In this document: piece by piece, positions 53,222-61,505 of the stretch | Numbering within the stretch: the first letter of the stretch is position 1 | How the letters are laid out: every line of letters starts with the position of its first letter | From: Burkholderiales bacterium | GTDB taxonomy: Bacteria > Pseudomonadota > Gammaproteobacteria > Burkholderiales > Burkholderiaceae_E | Direction of reading: 5' to 3' | Length of the DNA stretch: 61,505 bases | Assembly (NCBI GenBank): GCA_029977705.1 | Contig: JAPOKJ010000018.1 | Location: 1-61,505, forward strand | Position numbers and translations under genes: made by a program | Notes under the pieces: generated by a model | Databases searched by the model: none | What the model saw: the letters and a program-made list of their open reading frames with translations, nothing else | What the model was told of the DNA's origin: nothing

Positions 53222-54181
53222 ATGAACATCAAGGCATATCTGGGGCGCGACATCAAGCTGCGCCACCTGCGCCTGCTGACGGCGATCGAAGATGCCGGGC
53301 AGCTGAGCAAGGCTGCCCGGCTGCTGCATTTGACCCAGCCCGCCCTGTCCAAGGCGCTGGCCGAAATCGAGCGCGGACTTGGCCATCCCCTGTTCGACCG
53401 GACGGCCAAGGGCCTGATGCCCAATGCCCGTGGCGCGGCCCTGATCCGCGCCGGACGCAATGTGCTGGCCGAGCTGGATCGCGTCGGGGCCGAGATTCGC
53501 GACCTCGACGACCGTCCGGCGCGGGTGCTGCTGGTGGGGGCGATGCCCACTGCGGCGATGAATTTCCTGGGAAGGGCGATTGCCCTGCTGTCCCGTCGTG
53601 AACCTGGCCTCACGGTTCGCGTCAGCGAGGGCTTGACCGAGCATCTGCTGTCGCAGCTGGCGGTGGGGCGCCTTCATCTGGTGGCCGGTGCGCGCCTGCG
53701 CGACTCGGTGCCCGAGGGCCTGCTGTCGCACTGGCTGTTCGACGACCCGATGCGCATGGTGGTGACCAGCGGCCATCCGCTCGCGCGCCGTCAGTCGCCG
53801 ACCTGGGATCAGTGCCAGGCCCTGCCCTGGATCCTGCCGGCTCCGGGTCATCCGATCCGCTCAAGCTTCGATGCCGCCTTGCAGCGTCAACGGCTGGCAC
53901 CGCCACCCCTGGTCCTCGAGGCGCTGGATATCGGCCTGGTTCTGTCCCTGCTGCGCCATGCGCGCGGCATCAACCTGATGCCGGCACGGCTGGCCGAACA
54001 GCTGCAAGCCGAAGGCCAGGTGCACATGCTGGGCGGTGACCTGTCAGCGCGCCTGCGCCTGCAACTGGCCACCACGGCCTTCGTGCATCAGGAGTCGGCG
54101 ACCGATCCCGATGTGGCCGCCCTGATGGACTGCCTGCGGCGGGTGGCCTCCGTGCCCACGCTGGGCCCGGACGAGGACTGA
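53222..54181 (+). CDS. LysR-family transcriptional regulator
   Basis: A 319-residue LysR regulator of the GbpR/PcaQ-like type. The HTH is KLRHLRLLTAIEDAGQLSKAARLLHLTQPALSKALAEIERGLGHPLFDRTAKGLMPN. The effector domain begins near residue 95 (VLLVGAMPTAAMNFLGRAI). It is divergent from the TauD-GFA operon, the classical arrangement for its target. It converges on the Bug gene at 54205, with 23 bases between stop codons. Confidence 0.93.
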   Translation: MNIKAYLGRDIKLRHLRLLTAIEDAGQLSKAARLLHLTQPALSKALAEIERGLGHPLFDRTAKGLMPNARGAALIRAGRNVLAELDRVGAEIRDLDDRPARVLLVGAMPTAAMNFLGRAIALLSRREPGLTVRVSEGLTEHLLSQLAVGRLHLVAGARLRDSVPEGLLSHWLFDDPMRMVVTSGHPLARRQSPTWDQCQALPWILPAPGHPIRSSFDAALQRQRLAPPPLVLEALDIGLVLSLLRHARGINLMPARLAEQLQAEGQVHMLGGDLSARLRLQLATTAFVHQESATDPDVAALMDCLRRVASVPTLGPDED

Positions 54182-54204
54182 TCGCCCAGTGTGGTGCAGG
54201 TACC

Positions 54205-55191
54205 CTATTCGGGCTTGAGGCCTGCCAGGCCGGCCAAGGCCGTCCAGCGTGCCTCGTCCTCGTCGAACAGTTTTGAAAACTGGGCCGGCGAATTGCCTGC
54301 GGCCGTGAAGCCCTGCTTCATGAACAGCTCGTTGACCGAGGGGTCCTTGAGCACTTGCTGCATGTCTCGGGAAATCTGTTCCGCAAGCGGCTGTGGCAGG
54401 CCGGCCGGCGCAAACACGCCCGCCCAGCCAATGACTTCCAGACCCGCGATGCCTTGTTCCTTGAAGGTGGGCACATCGGGCAGGAAGGGCTCGCGCTGCG
54501 GTCCGGTGACCGCCAGCACCTTGATCTTGCCGGCATCGGCCTGGGTGCGGGCCGTGGCCTGCGTCAGGAAACTGAGCGCCAGGGAGCCGCCCAGCAGGTC
54601 GCTCAAGGCGGCGGCCTCGCCGTTGTAGGCCACGTGCACCAGATCGGTCTTGCTGGCCGCGCGCAGGCCCTCGCCGATCAGGTGGGCGCCGCTGCCATTG
54701 CCCCAGCTGCTGTAGGGCAGGGGCTTTCCCGCCGTACGCGCATGCTCGACCAATTGGGCAATATTGGAGAAAGGCGCATTGCGCGCCGCGACCAACGCAA
54801 TTGAGCCCACGCCCAGCACCGACAGGGGACGAAAGTCGCGGCGTGGATCGTAGGGGATGAGCTTCTTGACGAAGCGGATCTGAATCATCGGCGTGCTGGT
54901 GGCCACCAGCAAGGTATGGCCATCGGGCTTGGCGCGCGCCACTGTCTCTGCGGCAATCAGCTGCGAGGCGCCCGGCTTGTTCTCGACGATGACGGGCTGG
55001 TTCCAGCGCACTTTCAGGCGGTCTGCCAGCAAACGGGTGATCACGTCGATGGCCCCGCCGGCCGGGCTCCCGACGACGATGCGCACGGTGTGGTTCGGGT
55101 AAGGGCCTTCCTGGCCGAAGGCAGGCAGTGCAGCCGCCAGCGGCAGGCCCGCCAGGGAACCGAGCACGCGACGGCGTTGGTCTTGATCCAT
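54205..55191 (-). CDS. Bug-family TTT periplasmic receptor
   Basis: A 328-residue Bug receptor with an arginine-rich signal (QDQRRRVLGSLAGLPLAAALPAFGQ). The family opening is YPNHTVRIVVGSPAGGAIDVITRLLADRL, followed by VIVENKPGASQLIAAETVARAKPDGHTLL; it ends LKPE. GGAG lies seven bases before ATG 55191; ATG 55194 is adjacent. It is divergent from the two enolase-superfamily genes, so sugar acids or other hydroxy acids are plausible ligands. Confidence 0.94.
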   Translation of the reverse strand: MDQDQRRRVLGSLAGLPLAAALPAFGQEGPYPNHTVRIVVGSPAGGAIDVITRLLADRLKVRWNQPVIVENKPGASQLIAAETVARAKPDGHTLLVATSTPMIQIRFVKKLIPYDPRRDFRPLSVLGVGSIALVAARNAPFSNIAQLVEHARTAGKPLPYSSWGNGSGAHLIGEGLRAASKTDLVHVAYNGEAAALSDLLGGSLALSFLTQATARTQADAGKIKVLAVTGPQREPFLPDVPTFKEQGIAGLEVIGWAGVFAPAGLPQPLAEQISRDMQQVLKDPSVNELFMKQGFTAAGNSPAQFSKLFDEDEARWTALAGLAGLKPE

Positions 55192-55245
55192 CATGACTCC
55201 ATCAAGCGCAGTCCGGACGGACCGCGATCCAGTATCCAGGATGCT

Positions 55246-55263
55246 GGTTTGACATGTCAAACC
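55246..55263. promoter_or_regulatory. perfect 18-bp palindrome in the Bug/enolase divergent promoter
   Basis: GGTTTGACATGTCAAACC is a perfect palindrome with no spacer, midway between the divergent starts at 55191 and 55306. Its length and symmetry are typical of a dimeric repressor operator (GntR- or MarR-like). No regulator of those families is encoded beside it; the adjacent LysR genes at 53222 and 58798 are less natural partners for a spacerless palindrome. Confidence 0.65.
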
Positions 55264-55305
55264 GGGGGCCTCACCATCGAGACGATCTTCAGGCGGGAGT
55301 GATCG

Positions 55306-56475
55306 ATGAGTGGCCCAGGCCTTGCAACCCAGCCCCGCAAGGGCTCACAGGTGCGCAGCATCACGGCCTATGCCGTCGATGGCCCCTATCCGCCAGGCTA
55401 TGCGCCGCAGTTCTCCACCATCCGCTTCGACATGGTGCGATCGGTGGTCGTGCGCGTCGACACCGAGGACGGCGTGACCGGCTGGGGCGAGTGCGTCGGC
55501 GCCCGCTCCAACCTGACCATGGCCACCCTGATCAACAGCACCCTGGCAAAACTGGTGGTCGGGCGCGATGCCAGCGATGTGGTCGGCATCTGGGCCCACC
55601 TCTACCGCAGCTACCTGCACAGCTCCGGTGCCGACGCTGCGGGCGTCATCGCGATGAGCGGCATCGACATGGCCTTGTGGGACATCCGCGCCAAGCTGGC
55701 CGGCTGGCCGCTTTACAAGCTGCTGGGCGGGGCGTCCAAGGCCTTGCCCAGCTATGCCGGTGGCCTGTGCATGAGCCACAAGCCTCCGCCCGAACTGGCC
55801 GACGAAGCCCGCGGGCTGGCCGCACAGGGCTATCGCGCCATCAAGCTGCGCGGGGGCGATCGCCCCGAACATGATCTGGCCCGCTTCATCGCGGTACGCG
55901 AGGCACTGGGCGAGGCATTCACCCTGATGGCCGACATCAACACCGGCTATTCGCTGGCCGACCTGCACTGGGCCGCCCCGCGCATGGAGCCGCTCAACCT
56001 GCTGTGGCTGGAAGAGCCCTTCCCGCCCTATGAGCGCGAGGCCTATCGTCAGGCGGCCCGCTTCGTGCGCCAACCCCTGGCCATCGGTGAAAACCACTTC
56101 CTGCGCTACGACTTCCAGGACCTGCTGTCCGAGGGCATTTTTTCCTATGCCCAGCCCGACGTGTCCAAATGCGGCGGCGTGACCGAGATCATGCGCATCG
56201 CGGCCATGGCCTCGGCGCGCAAGATACCGCTGTGCCCGCACTCCGCGACCACCGGCCTGAACCATGCGACCTCCATCCATGTACTCTGTGCGGTGGACAA
56301 TCCGGGCTGGTTCGAATCGGATGCAGCACCGGTCAATCCCCTGCATCACGAGCTGTGCTCCGAGCCCTATGCGCTCGACGCCCAGGGCTGCGTGACGCCC
56401 CTTGAAGCACCCGGCATCGGCGTGACCATCAACGAGGACTACCTGGCCGCCCATTCGCGTACGCCGGGCTTGTGA
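55306..56475 (+). CDS. enolase-superfamily dehydratase/racemase (mandelate racemase-like)
   Basis: A 389-residue enzyme of the mandelate racemase/muconate lactonising family. Expected active-site residues are visible: Lys180-Leu-Arg182, metal ligands Asp210 (LMADIN), Glu236 (LWLEEPF) and Glu262 (AIGENHF), Asp285 (AQPDVSKCGG) and His312 (CPHSATTG). A Lys/His pair like this usually means acid-sugar dehydration or epimerisation. It starts the three-enzyme plus-strand operon ending at 58774. Confidence 0.92.
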   Translation: MSGPGLATQPRKGSQVRSITAYAVDGPYPPGYAPQFSTIRFDMVRSVVVRVDTEDGVTGWGECVGARSNLTMATLINSTLAKLVVGRDASDVVGIWAHLYRSYLHSSGADAAGVIAMSGIDMALWDIRAKLAGWPLYKLLGGASKALPSYAGGLCMSHKPPPELADEARGLAAQGYRAIKLRGGDRPEHDLARFIAVREALGEAFTLMADINTGYSLADLHWAAPRMEPLNLLWLEEPFPPYEREAYRQAARFVRQPLAIGENHFLRYDFQDLLSEGIFSYAQPDVSKCGGVTEIMRIAAMASARKIPLCPHSATTGLNHATSIHVLCAVDNPGWFESDAAPVNPLHHELCSEPYALDAQGCVTPLEAPGIGVTINEDYLAAHSRTPGL

Positions 56476-56482
56476 GGCTGCG

Positions 56483-57712
56483 ATGAAGATCACGGCGATC
56501 GAGGACTTCCATGCGCCCGGTGGCGGCAAGACCTTCTCCTTCCTGAAGGTCAGCACCGATGAGGACCTGTGCGGCTGGTCCGAGTTCAGCGTCTTCATCG
56601 GCAGCCAGGGGCTGAGCGAGGTGATCCGAGCCCTCGCCTCAGGCGTCATCGGGATGGATCCGCGTAAGGGCAGCCGCATCTCCAGCCTGCTGCGTGCCCG
56701 CACCCGTGTGGCCGATGGCGGACTCAATGCCCAGGCCTGTGCCGCCATCGAGAATGCCTGCCTGGACATCGAGGCGCGCGCCCTGGGCGTGCCAGTGCAT
56801 CGTCTTTTCGGAGGCGCCCTGCGTGACCGCCTGCGGGTGTATTGGTCGCACTGCGGCTCCTACCGGGCGCGCGGCGCACAATGGCTCGACAAGCCACCGG
56901 TGCGGCACCTGGATGACCTGGTCACGCTGGGCCGCGAAGTGCGCGAGCGCGGCTTTGGCGCCTTGAAGACCAACGTCCTGCTCTTTGATGAGCGCGGTGC
57001 CCGCACCTGGGCGCCCGGTTTCGGCATGGGCGAAGGCCATCCAGAACTGAACCTGGACCCGCCCCTGCTGCAGGCCATCGTCGATCAGATGCAGGCCTTC
57101 CGGCAGGGCGCGGGCGATGAGGTCGGCCTGGCCCTGGACCTGAATTTCAACTACCGGCCCAGCGGCTTCAAGCGCATTGCCCAGGCCCTCGAGCCGCTTG
57201 CGCTGACCTGGCTCGAGATGGACCTGTACGATGCCCAGGCCCTGGCCGACATCCGCGCCAGCACGCGCACGCCGATCGGATCGCTCGAGGCCATCTATGG
57301 GCGCCGCCATGCCCTGCCCTTCTTCAATGCCCGTGCCGTCGATTTCGCCATCATCGATCCGATGTGGAACGGCTTTTCCGAATCAGTGAAGCTGGCGGCA
57401 CTGGCCGACAGCTTCGAGGTCAACATCAACTCCCATGCCTTCAGCAGCCCGCTGGGCCTGCTGATGGGCGCGCAGTTGTGCGCACTGGCGCCCAACTTCC
57501 ACTATGTCGAGATGGATGTCGACCAGCCGCCCTGGAGCGAGGGGCTGTTCGATAGCGCGCCGCGTATCGAGAAAGGACAGCTGCTGCTGCCCGAGACAGC
57601 AGGGTGGGGCATCGTACCCAACGAGGCGGTGTTGTCGCGCCAGATACCCGCCGCGAATCAACTGGCACCGCCCGGTGCCTCGCGGCGCGCAGACAGGTCC
57701 GTGCCGGGATGA
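56483..57712 (+). CDS. second enolase-superfamily enzyme with divergent active-site lysine motif
   Basis: A 409-residue enzyme starting seven bases after the previous stop. The metal-site pattern is kept: Asp219-Leu-Asn221 (LALDLNFN), Glu245 (TWLEMDLY), Glu269 (GSLEAIYG). Asp292 (FAIIDPMWNG) and His318 (NINSHAFSS) are also present. The KxK motif reads Lys162-Thr-Asn164, so only one lysine remains. It is not a recent duplicate of the first enzyme. The last ~20 residues (PPGASRRADRSVPG) form an unconserved-looking tail. Confidence 0.88.
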   Translation: MKITAIEDFHAPGGGKTFSFLKVSTDEDLCGWSEFSVFIGSQGLSEVIRALASGVIGMDPRKGSRISSLLRARTRVADGGLNAQACAAIENACLDIEARALGVPVHRLFGGALRDRLRVYWSHCGSYRARGAQWLDKPPVRHLDDLVTLGREVRERGFGALKTNVLLFDERGARTWAPGFGMGEGHPELNLDPPLLQAIVDQMQAFRQGAGDEVGLALDLNFNYRPSGFKRIAQALEPLALTWLEMDLYDAQALADIRASTRTPIGSLEAIYGRRHALPFFNARAVDFAIIDPMWNGFSESVKLAALADSFEVNINSHAFSSPLGLLMGAQLCALAPNFHYVEMDVDQPPWSEGLFDSAPRIEKGQLLLPETAGWGIVPNEAVLSRQIPAANQLAPPGASRRADRSVPG

Positions 57713-57778
57713 TGCACCTCGGCTTGTCCACCCCCTTTCCCTGCGCCCACCCTCGCCCTCTTCCTGCCGAGTCCCGAA

Positions 57779-58774
57779 ATGAAACTGCTCCTGTCCGATC
57801 TGGCTGCCCGAGACCATGGCGAGGCAATCGCTGCGCTGTCGCGCCGGCATGGCAAGCCTCTGGAATTGCTGACCCAAAGTACCTGCGAACAGTCGCCGGC
57901 CCTGGCCGAAGGCATCGACATCGGCTGGTACTCGCGCGACATCTTCATGGGCGGCGAACCGGGGCGCATGAGCGTCGCGACGCGGCAGTTTTTTCAGCAC
58001 TTTGATCAGGCCCGGCAACCGCGCTGGCTGCAGGTGATGTCGGCCGGCACCGACATGCCCTTGTATCAACCGTCCATCAAGCGTGGAGTCATGCTGACCA
58101 CGGCCTCCGGTGTCGCCGCCCAGCCGATTGCGCATACGGTGATCGCCGCCCTTATGGGCTTGTCGCGCGGCTTTCCCGCCTGGATAGACGCCCAGTCACG
58201 CAACGAGTGGCGCCGGACCCCGGACGAGCAGGCACCGCGCGACCTGCCCGGTCAGCACGCGGTCATCGTCGGACTAGGACCGATCGGCCTTGAGGTGGCG
58301 CGCCTGTTGCGGGCCCTCGGACTGCGTCTGACCGGCATACGCCGTAAGGCACAGGACTGTCCGGCTGTGGACCTCACCCTGCCATACGAAGCGATCGATC
58401 AGGTGCTATCGGATTGCGACTGGCTGATCCTGTGCTGCCCGCTGTCCGGGCAGACACGCGGGCTGATCTCGGCACAGCGCCTGGGGCGCCTGCCGGCTCA
58501 TGCCCACTTGCTCAATGTCGGGCGTGGCCCCTTGCTGGATGAGCCCGCCCTGATCGCAGCGCTGCAGGATCGGCGTCTGGCCGGGGCCTACCTGGACGTA
58601 TTCGCTCGCGAACCACTGGAGGGCGACTCGGCACTTTGGCAATTGCCCAATGTCTGGCTATCGCCTCACAATAGTGCCGCCTCGACGGGCAATCGGGCAC
58701 GTGACGCCGGGATGTTTCTGGACAATCTGGATCGCTTCCTGGCGGGCACGGCGCTGCGCAATATGGCCCTGTGA
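57779..58774 (+). CDS. D-2-hydroxyacid dehydrogenase-family enzyme
   Basis: A 331-residue NAD(P)-dependent dehydrogenase. The cofactor motif is VGLGPIGLEVAR (GxGxxG, 165-170). Catalytic residues are Arg249 (NVGRGPLLDE), Glu278 (FAREPLEGD) and His297 (LSPHNSAAS). It would reduce a 2-oxo acid or oxidise a D-2-hydroxy acid. Placed after two sugar-acid dehydratase-type enzymes, it could convert the 2-keto product. There are 66 bases between it and the previous gene. Confidence 0.9.
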   Translation: MKLLLSDLAARDHGEAIAALSRRHGKPLELLTQSTCEQSPALAEGIDIGWYSRDIFMGGEPGRMSVATRQFFQHFDQARQPRWLQVMSAGTDMPLYQPSIKRGVMLTTASGVAAQPIAHTVIAALMGLSRGFPAWIDAQSRNEWRRTPDEQAPRDLPGQHAVIVGLGPIGLEVARLLRALGLRLTGIRRKAQDCPAVDLTLPYEAIDQVLSDCDWLILCCPLSGQTRGLISAQRLGRLPAHAHLLNVGRGPLLDEPALIAALQDRRLAGAYLDVFAREPLEGDSALWQLPNVWLSPHNSAASTGNRARDAGMFLDNLDRFLAGTALRNMAL

Positions 58775-58797
58775 TACTGCCGGCGGCAGCAATCGCT

Positions 58798-59826
58798 TCA
58801 GGCCGCGTTCCCCAGCGCGCGGCTGCAACGCTCCAGACAGGACAGCACCAGATCCAGGGCGGCGCCCGGTTGGCGCTCCTGCCAGACCAGTCCGACATCG
58901 CCGATGTCATGGGTGAGGGTCAGGTTCAGGCATCGCAAGGCTCCCTGCGCCTCGAAATGCGCAGCCGCCAGGCTGGACATCACCGCCAGCGCGTCGGTCC
59001 TGCCCAGCAGAGCCGTCAACACAGTGGACGAACCGGAAGCCAGTATCACCGACGGCAGGGCCAGGCCCTGCGCTGCGAAAGTGGCCTCCACCGCCAGTCG
59101 CAGTGGCGTGTCGGCTGGCGGCATCACCCACGGTAAAACCGCGACGTCAGCCCAGCCCGGGCGACGCCGGCGCAACAGTGCGTGACCCGGCTTGCAGACG
59201 ACGCGGTGATGATCCGAGAACAAGCGGCGGTGGGGAAGGCCTGAGGCCAGGGCGCGGGCTTCCAGCCGGGTGATGAGCAGGTCCAGTTCGTTGCGTTCAA
59301 AACGGGCCCACAGCTCGGCCGCAGTTCCCTCGACAAGTGACAGCTCAACCCCGGGCGCCTCCTTCTGCATCTGAAGGACCATGGCCGGCACCAGCGTCAC
59401 ATTGGCCACCTGCATTGCTCCGATCCGCACCTGCCCTGTTCCACCCTCGCGGATGGCGCGAACCTGCTCGCCCAAGTGCTGGGCATCCCTTAGCACCCGC
59501 TCGGCATGGGCAAGCACCGGTGCCGCGAAAGGTGTGGGACGCAGGCGTTGGCCCCGGATGAACAGGCGTTCGCCCAGTGCAGCCTCGATGTCTGCCAGCC
59601 ATTGCGATACCGCCGGTTGCGTGATGTCGAGCGCCACTGCTGCGGCCGTGAGACTGCCTTCCTGGGCGATGATGCGCAGGACCTCGAGATGACGCAGACG
59701 AATGCGGCGCTGCCAAGTGTCCGCCGGCGGCATCGGGCGCGGTACGGAAGCATGCCGCTCAGGACGAGGGCCGGCTTCCGCACCAGCGGCGGCTCGATCC
59801 GCCATCGGGGAAATCGCCTTTTTCAT
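58798..59826 (-). CDS. LysR-family transcriptional regulator
   Basis: A 342-residue LysR protein with a ~35-residue basic/proline-rich extension before the HTH (RRIRLRHLEVLRIIAQEGSLTAAAVALDITQPAVSQWLADIEAALGERLF). The effector domain starts near residue 125 (GGTGQVRIGAMQVANVTLVPAMV). It converges on the dehydrogenase gene and is divergent from the Bug gene at 59925, which is its likely target. Confidence 0.92.
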   Translation of the reverse strand: MKKAISPMADRAAAGAEAGPRPERHASVPRPMPPADTWQRRIRLRHLEVLRIIAQEGSLTAAAVALDITQPAVSQWLADIEAALGERLFIRGQRLRPTPFAAPVLAHAERVLRDAQHLGEQVRAIREGGTGQVRIGAMQVANVTLVPAMVLQMQKEAPGVELSLVEGTAAELWARFERNELDLLITRLEARALASGLPHRRLFSDHHRVVCKPGHALLRRRRPGWADVAVLPWVMPPADTPLRLAVEATFAAQGLALPSVILASGSSTVLTALLGRTDALAVMSSLAAAHFEAQGALRCLNLTLTHDIGDVGLVWQERQPGAALDLVLSCLERCSRALGNAA

Positions 59827-59840
59827 AAGCTATCGCTAAT
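59825..59840. promoter_or_regulatory. candidate LysR operator (T-N11-A) at the Bug/LysR divergent promoter
   Basis: ATAAGC-TATC-GCTAAT is an inverted repeat with one mismatch and contains the LysR signature T-N11-A (T59826 to A59838). It sits at the 5' end of the LysR gene, in an unusually AT-rich 50-base segment running towards the Bug gene. This is the normal position for the recognition site of an autoregulated LysR protein. Confidence 0.55.
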
Positions 59841-59924
59841 AGATATAGAACAAGACAATGATTTTCAATTATGCCAGCGAAGCGCATGATGGAACCTGTT
59901 GCCCATTGCCTTGAAGGATCCGTC

Positions 59925-60959
59925 ATGCCCCCTCCGAACCCGTCGCTTCCCGCCGCCCCCCAACCCCCGGTGCCGCGCATGCGCCGCCGCAAGCTCCTGC
60001 TGGGCGCTGCAGTGCTGACAAGCCCATGGCCGGCCCTGGCGCAAACGCCTGAAAGCCCTTCGCAATGGCCCAAGCGAACCATCCGCATCGTCTCGCCCTG
60101 GGCGGCAGGAGGTGGCACCGACATCGTGGCCCGGCTGCTGGCTGAGCGCCTGCGCCAGGATCTGGGCGTTGCCGTGGTCGTGGATGCACGGCCGGGCGCC
60201 TCGGGCAATATCGGTGCCGAGCATGTGGCGCGCCAGGCCCCCGATGGCTACACCTTCATGATCACCGCGGCCGCCTTTGCCATCGCGCCCTCGCTGTTCC
60301 GCACGCTCAGTTACGACCCGCTCAAGGATTTCGTGGCCGTCACCAAGATCGCGACCGCGCCGCTGCTGGTGCTGGTGCCGGTCAACTCGCCGATCCGCAC
60401 CATGGCCGACCTCGTGGCATTGACCAAGAAGGATCCCAAGTCGGTCACCTACGGCTCTTTCGGAAACGGCTCGCCCGCGCACCTGATGGGCGAGGGCATC
60501 AACAAGCTGGCCGGCATCAAGATGACCCACGTGCCCTATACCGGCGGCGGGGCTGCCACTGACCTGCAGGGCGGAACCCTGACGATGGCGATTCTCGACG
60601 CGCTGTCACAGACGCCGATGGTCAAGGCGGGCAAGGTGCGCGCCCTGGCCCTGAACGGGAATCAGCGCCTGCCCGCCCTGCCCGATGTGCCGACCCTGCG
60701 CGAGACCGGCATCCCCTTCGATCCGGTGGGATGGCACGCCGTATTCGCCCCCGCCCAGACGCCCAAGGAGATCGTCGACAAGTTCAACGCCGCGATCAAC
60801 CGCATCATCGCCATCCCCGAGGTACAGGCCCGCATCTACGATGCCGGCGCCTTCCCGGTCCAGCCGCCGACCTCGCCCCAGCAATGGCAGGAAATGTTCC
60901 GCAAGGAAATCCAGACCTGGGCTGAGATGGTCAAGATTTCCGGCGCCAGCGTCAACTGA
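59925..60959 (+). CDS. Bug-family TTT periplasmic receptor
   Basis: A 344-residue Bug receptor with a twin-arginine-like signal (MRRRKLLLGAAVLTSPWPALAQ). It continues WPKRTIRIVSPWAAGGGTDIVARLLAERL, VDARPGASGNIGAEHVARQAPDGYTFM, SFGNGSPAHLMGEGINKLAG and FAPAQTPKEIVDKFN. AAGGATCC precedes ATG 59925, which decides it over upstream in-frame ATGs. The esterase gene follows at 26 bases, suggesting that its ligand is the product or substrate of that enzyme. Confidence 0.94.
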   Translation: MPPPNPSLPAAPQPPVPRMRRRKLLLGAAVLTSPWPALAQTPESPSQWPKRTIRIVSPWAAGGGTDIVARLLAERLRQDLGVAVVVDARPGASGNIGAEHVARQAPDGYTFMITAAAFAIAPSLFRTLSYDPLKDFVAVTKIATAPLLVLVPVNSPIRTMADLVALTKKDPKSVTYGSFGNGSPAHLMGEGINKLAGIKMTHVPYTGGGAATDLQGGTLTMAILDALSQTPMVKAGKVRALALNGNQRLPALPDVPTLRETGIPFDPVGWHAVFAPAQTPKEIVDKFNAAINRIIAIPEVQARIYDAGAFPVQPPTSPQQWQEMFRKEIQTWAEMVKISGASVN

Positions 60960-60985
60960 ACGAAGACCGACTTCAAGGAACCGCC

Positions 60986-61505
60986 ATGACCGCCAATCCC
61001 CCGAGCACCAGCGCCGTCACGATCCCGGGCGTGCGCATTGAAAACGATGTTGTCTACGGCAGTGGCCGAGTCGGCTATGGCACGCCACAGGAGCGCATGC
61101 GCCCCTTGCTGCTCAATGTCTACCTGCCCGAAGGCCAGCCGGTCAGTGGACCGCGTCCCGCGCTCATCCTCTCGCACGGCGGGGCCTATCACCGCGGCTC
61201 CAAGGACACCGACGAATTCGAGCAGGACGGATCCCAGAACACGCCCATGCCCGAGTACTGCAAGCGCTTTGCCGCGCGTGGGTATGTGTGTTTTTCGGTC
61301 GGTTACCGGCTGACCCAGGAGTTGCCGGGCCCACAGGCCCTGCCAATCAAGCGCGACCGTGAGCGGGTGGCACGTGGTCGCATCGACTACGTACGCGAAC
61401 TGCTCTGCCTGCCGCGGGCCAGCGACCAGGAATTGCTCGAGGGTACCGAGGCGGTCTTCCAGGACGTGGCCCAGGCCTTCCGCTTCGTGCACGCCAATGC
61501 CGCGC
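60986..61505 (+). CDS. alpha/beta hydrolase (esterase), truncated by the right edge
   Basis: The frame is open from ATG 60986 (CAAGGAA nine bases upstream) to the window end, giving 173 residues. It starts MTANPPSTSAVTIPGVRIE. The stretch RPALILSHGGAYHRGSKDTDEFE carries an oxyanion-type HGG, and RGYVCFSVGYRL is the following core strand of an esterase fold; the serine elbow would lie beyond the edge. No signal peptide is seen. It is co-directional with the Bug receptor and probably in the same operon. Confidence 0.82.
   Translation, partial: MTANPPSTSAVTIPGVRIENDVVYGSGRVGYGTPQERMRPLLLNVYLPEGQPVSGPRPALILSHGGAYHRGSKDTDEFEQDGSQNTPMPEYCKRFAARGYVCFSVGYRLTQELPGPQALPIKRDRERVARGRIDYVRELLCLPRASDQELLEGTEAVFQDVAQAFRFVHANAA

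Overview
The window is a GC-rich, gene-dense stretch of a betaproteobacterial chromosome, most likely order Burkholderiales. The evidence is six Bug-type tripartite tricarboxylate transporter (TTT) receptor genes, a tmRNA gene with tag peptide ANEETFALAA, a PilU twitching ATPase, a SoxC/cytochrome pair and many LysR/IclR/GntR-controlled catabolic cassettes. There are no rRNA or tRNA genes apart from tmRNA, and I see no phage, IS element, integrase or CRISPR array. It reads as an accessory-metabolism region devoted to scavenging organic acids, peptides and esters.

Layout, left half. Bases 1-523 hold no secure gene. They contain a pair of inverted ~85-bp repeat units with perfect 11-bp terminal inverted repeats, and perhaps the first codons of an oxidoreductase leaving the left edge. 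524-6037 (minus) is a complete five-gene Opp/Dpp-type ABC importer. 6189-10870 (minus) is a GMC dehydrogenase-TRAP transporter operon, divergent from an IclR regulator. 11898-14130 (minus) is an MFS transporter with a nitronate-monooxygenase-like enzyme. 14200-21017 (minus) is a three-gene amidoligase/ATP-grasp/transglutaminase operon, a widespread but poorly understood system. 21200-23667 (plus) is an exported M20 peptidase and an AlkB-like di-iron membrane oxygenase. A LysR regulator and two tandem Bug receptors follow, then ssrA with its promoter and terminator.

Layout, right half. 27509-29432 is a VOC protein plus two SRPBCC (AHSA1) genes, one with a doubled domain. 29486-31520 (minus) is a secreted hydrolase and an acetamidase/formamidase, divergent from a GntR regulator. 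Two near-identical palindromic boxes lie between that regulator and a BMP-type binding protein, flavin reductase-like protein, deaminase, esterase and SDR cassette. A second exported hydrolase, a Bug receptor and pilU follow. 40184-43958 (minus) is a tightly coupled SoxC-like, cytochrome c, unknown, GST operon. Next come a class II aldolase divergent from a thioesterase, a Ca2+/H+ antiporter and a histidine phosphatase. After these lie an epoxide hydrolase-like/Bug/TauD/NIPSNAP run and a TauD-GFA pair divergent from a LysR regulator. A Bug receptor is divergent from two enolase-superfamily enzymes plus a 2-hydroxyacid dehydrogenase, with a perfect 18-bp palindrome between them. The window ends with a LysR regulator divergent from a Bug receptor and a truncated esterase.

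The recurring logic is one receptor or transporter plus one or two enzymes plus one regulator, each a small inducible module. Bug receptors occur without TctA/TctB membrane genes, so they must borrow permeases encoded elsewhere. All functional names come from motifs and family resemblance read by eye; no database search was run.
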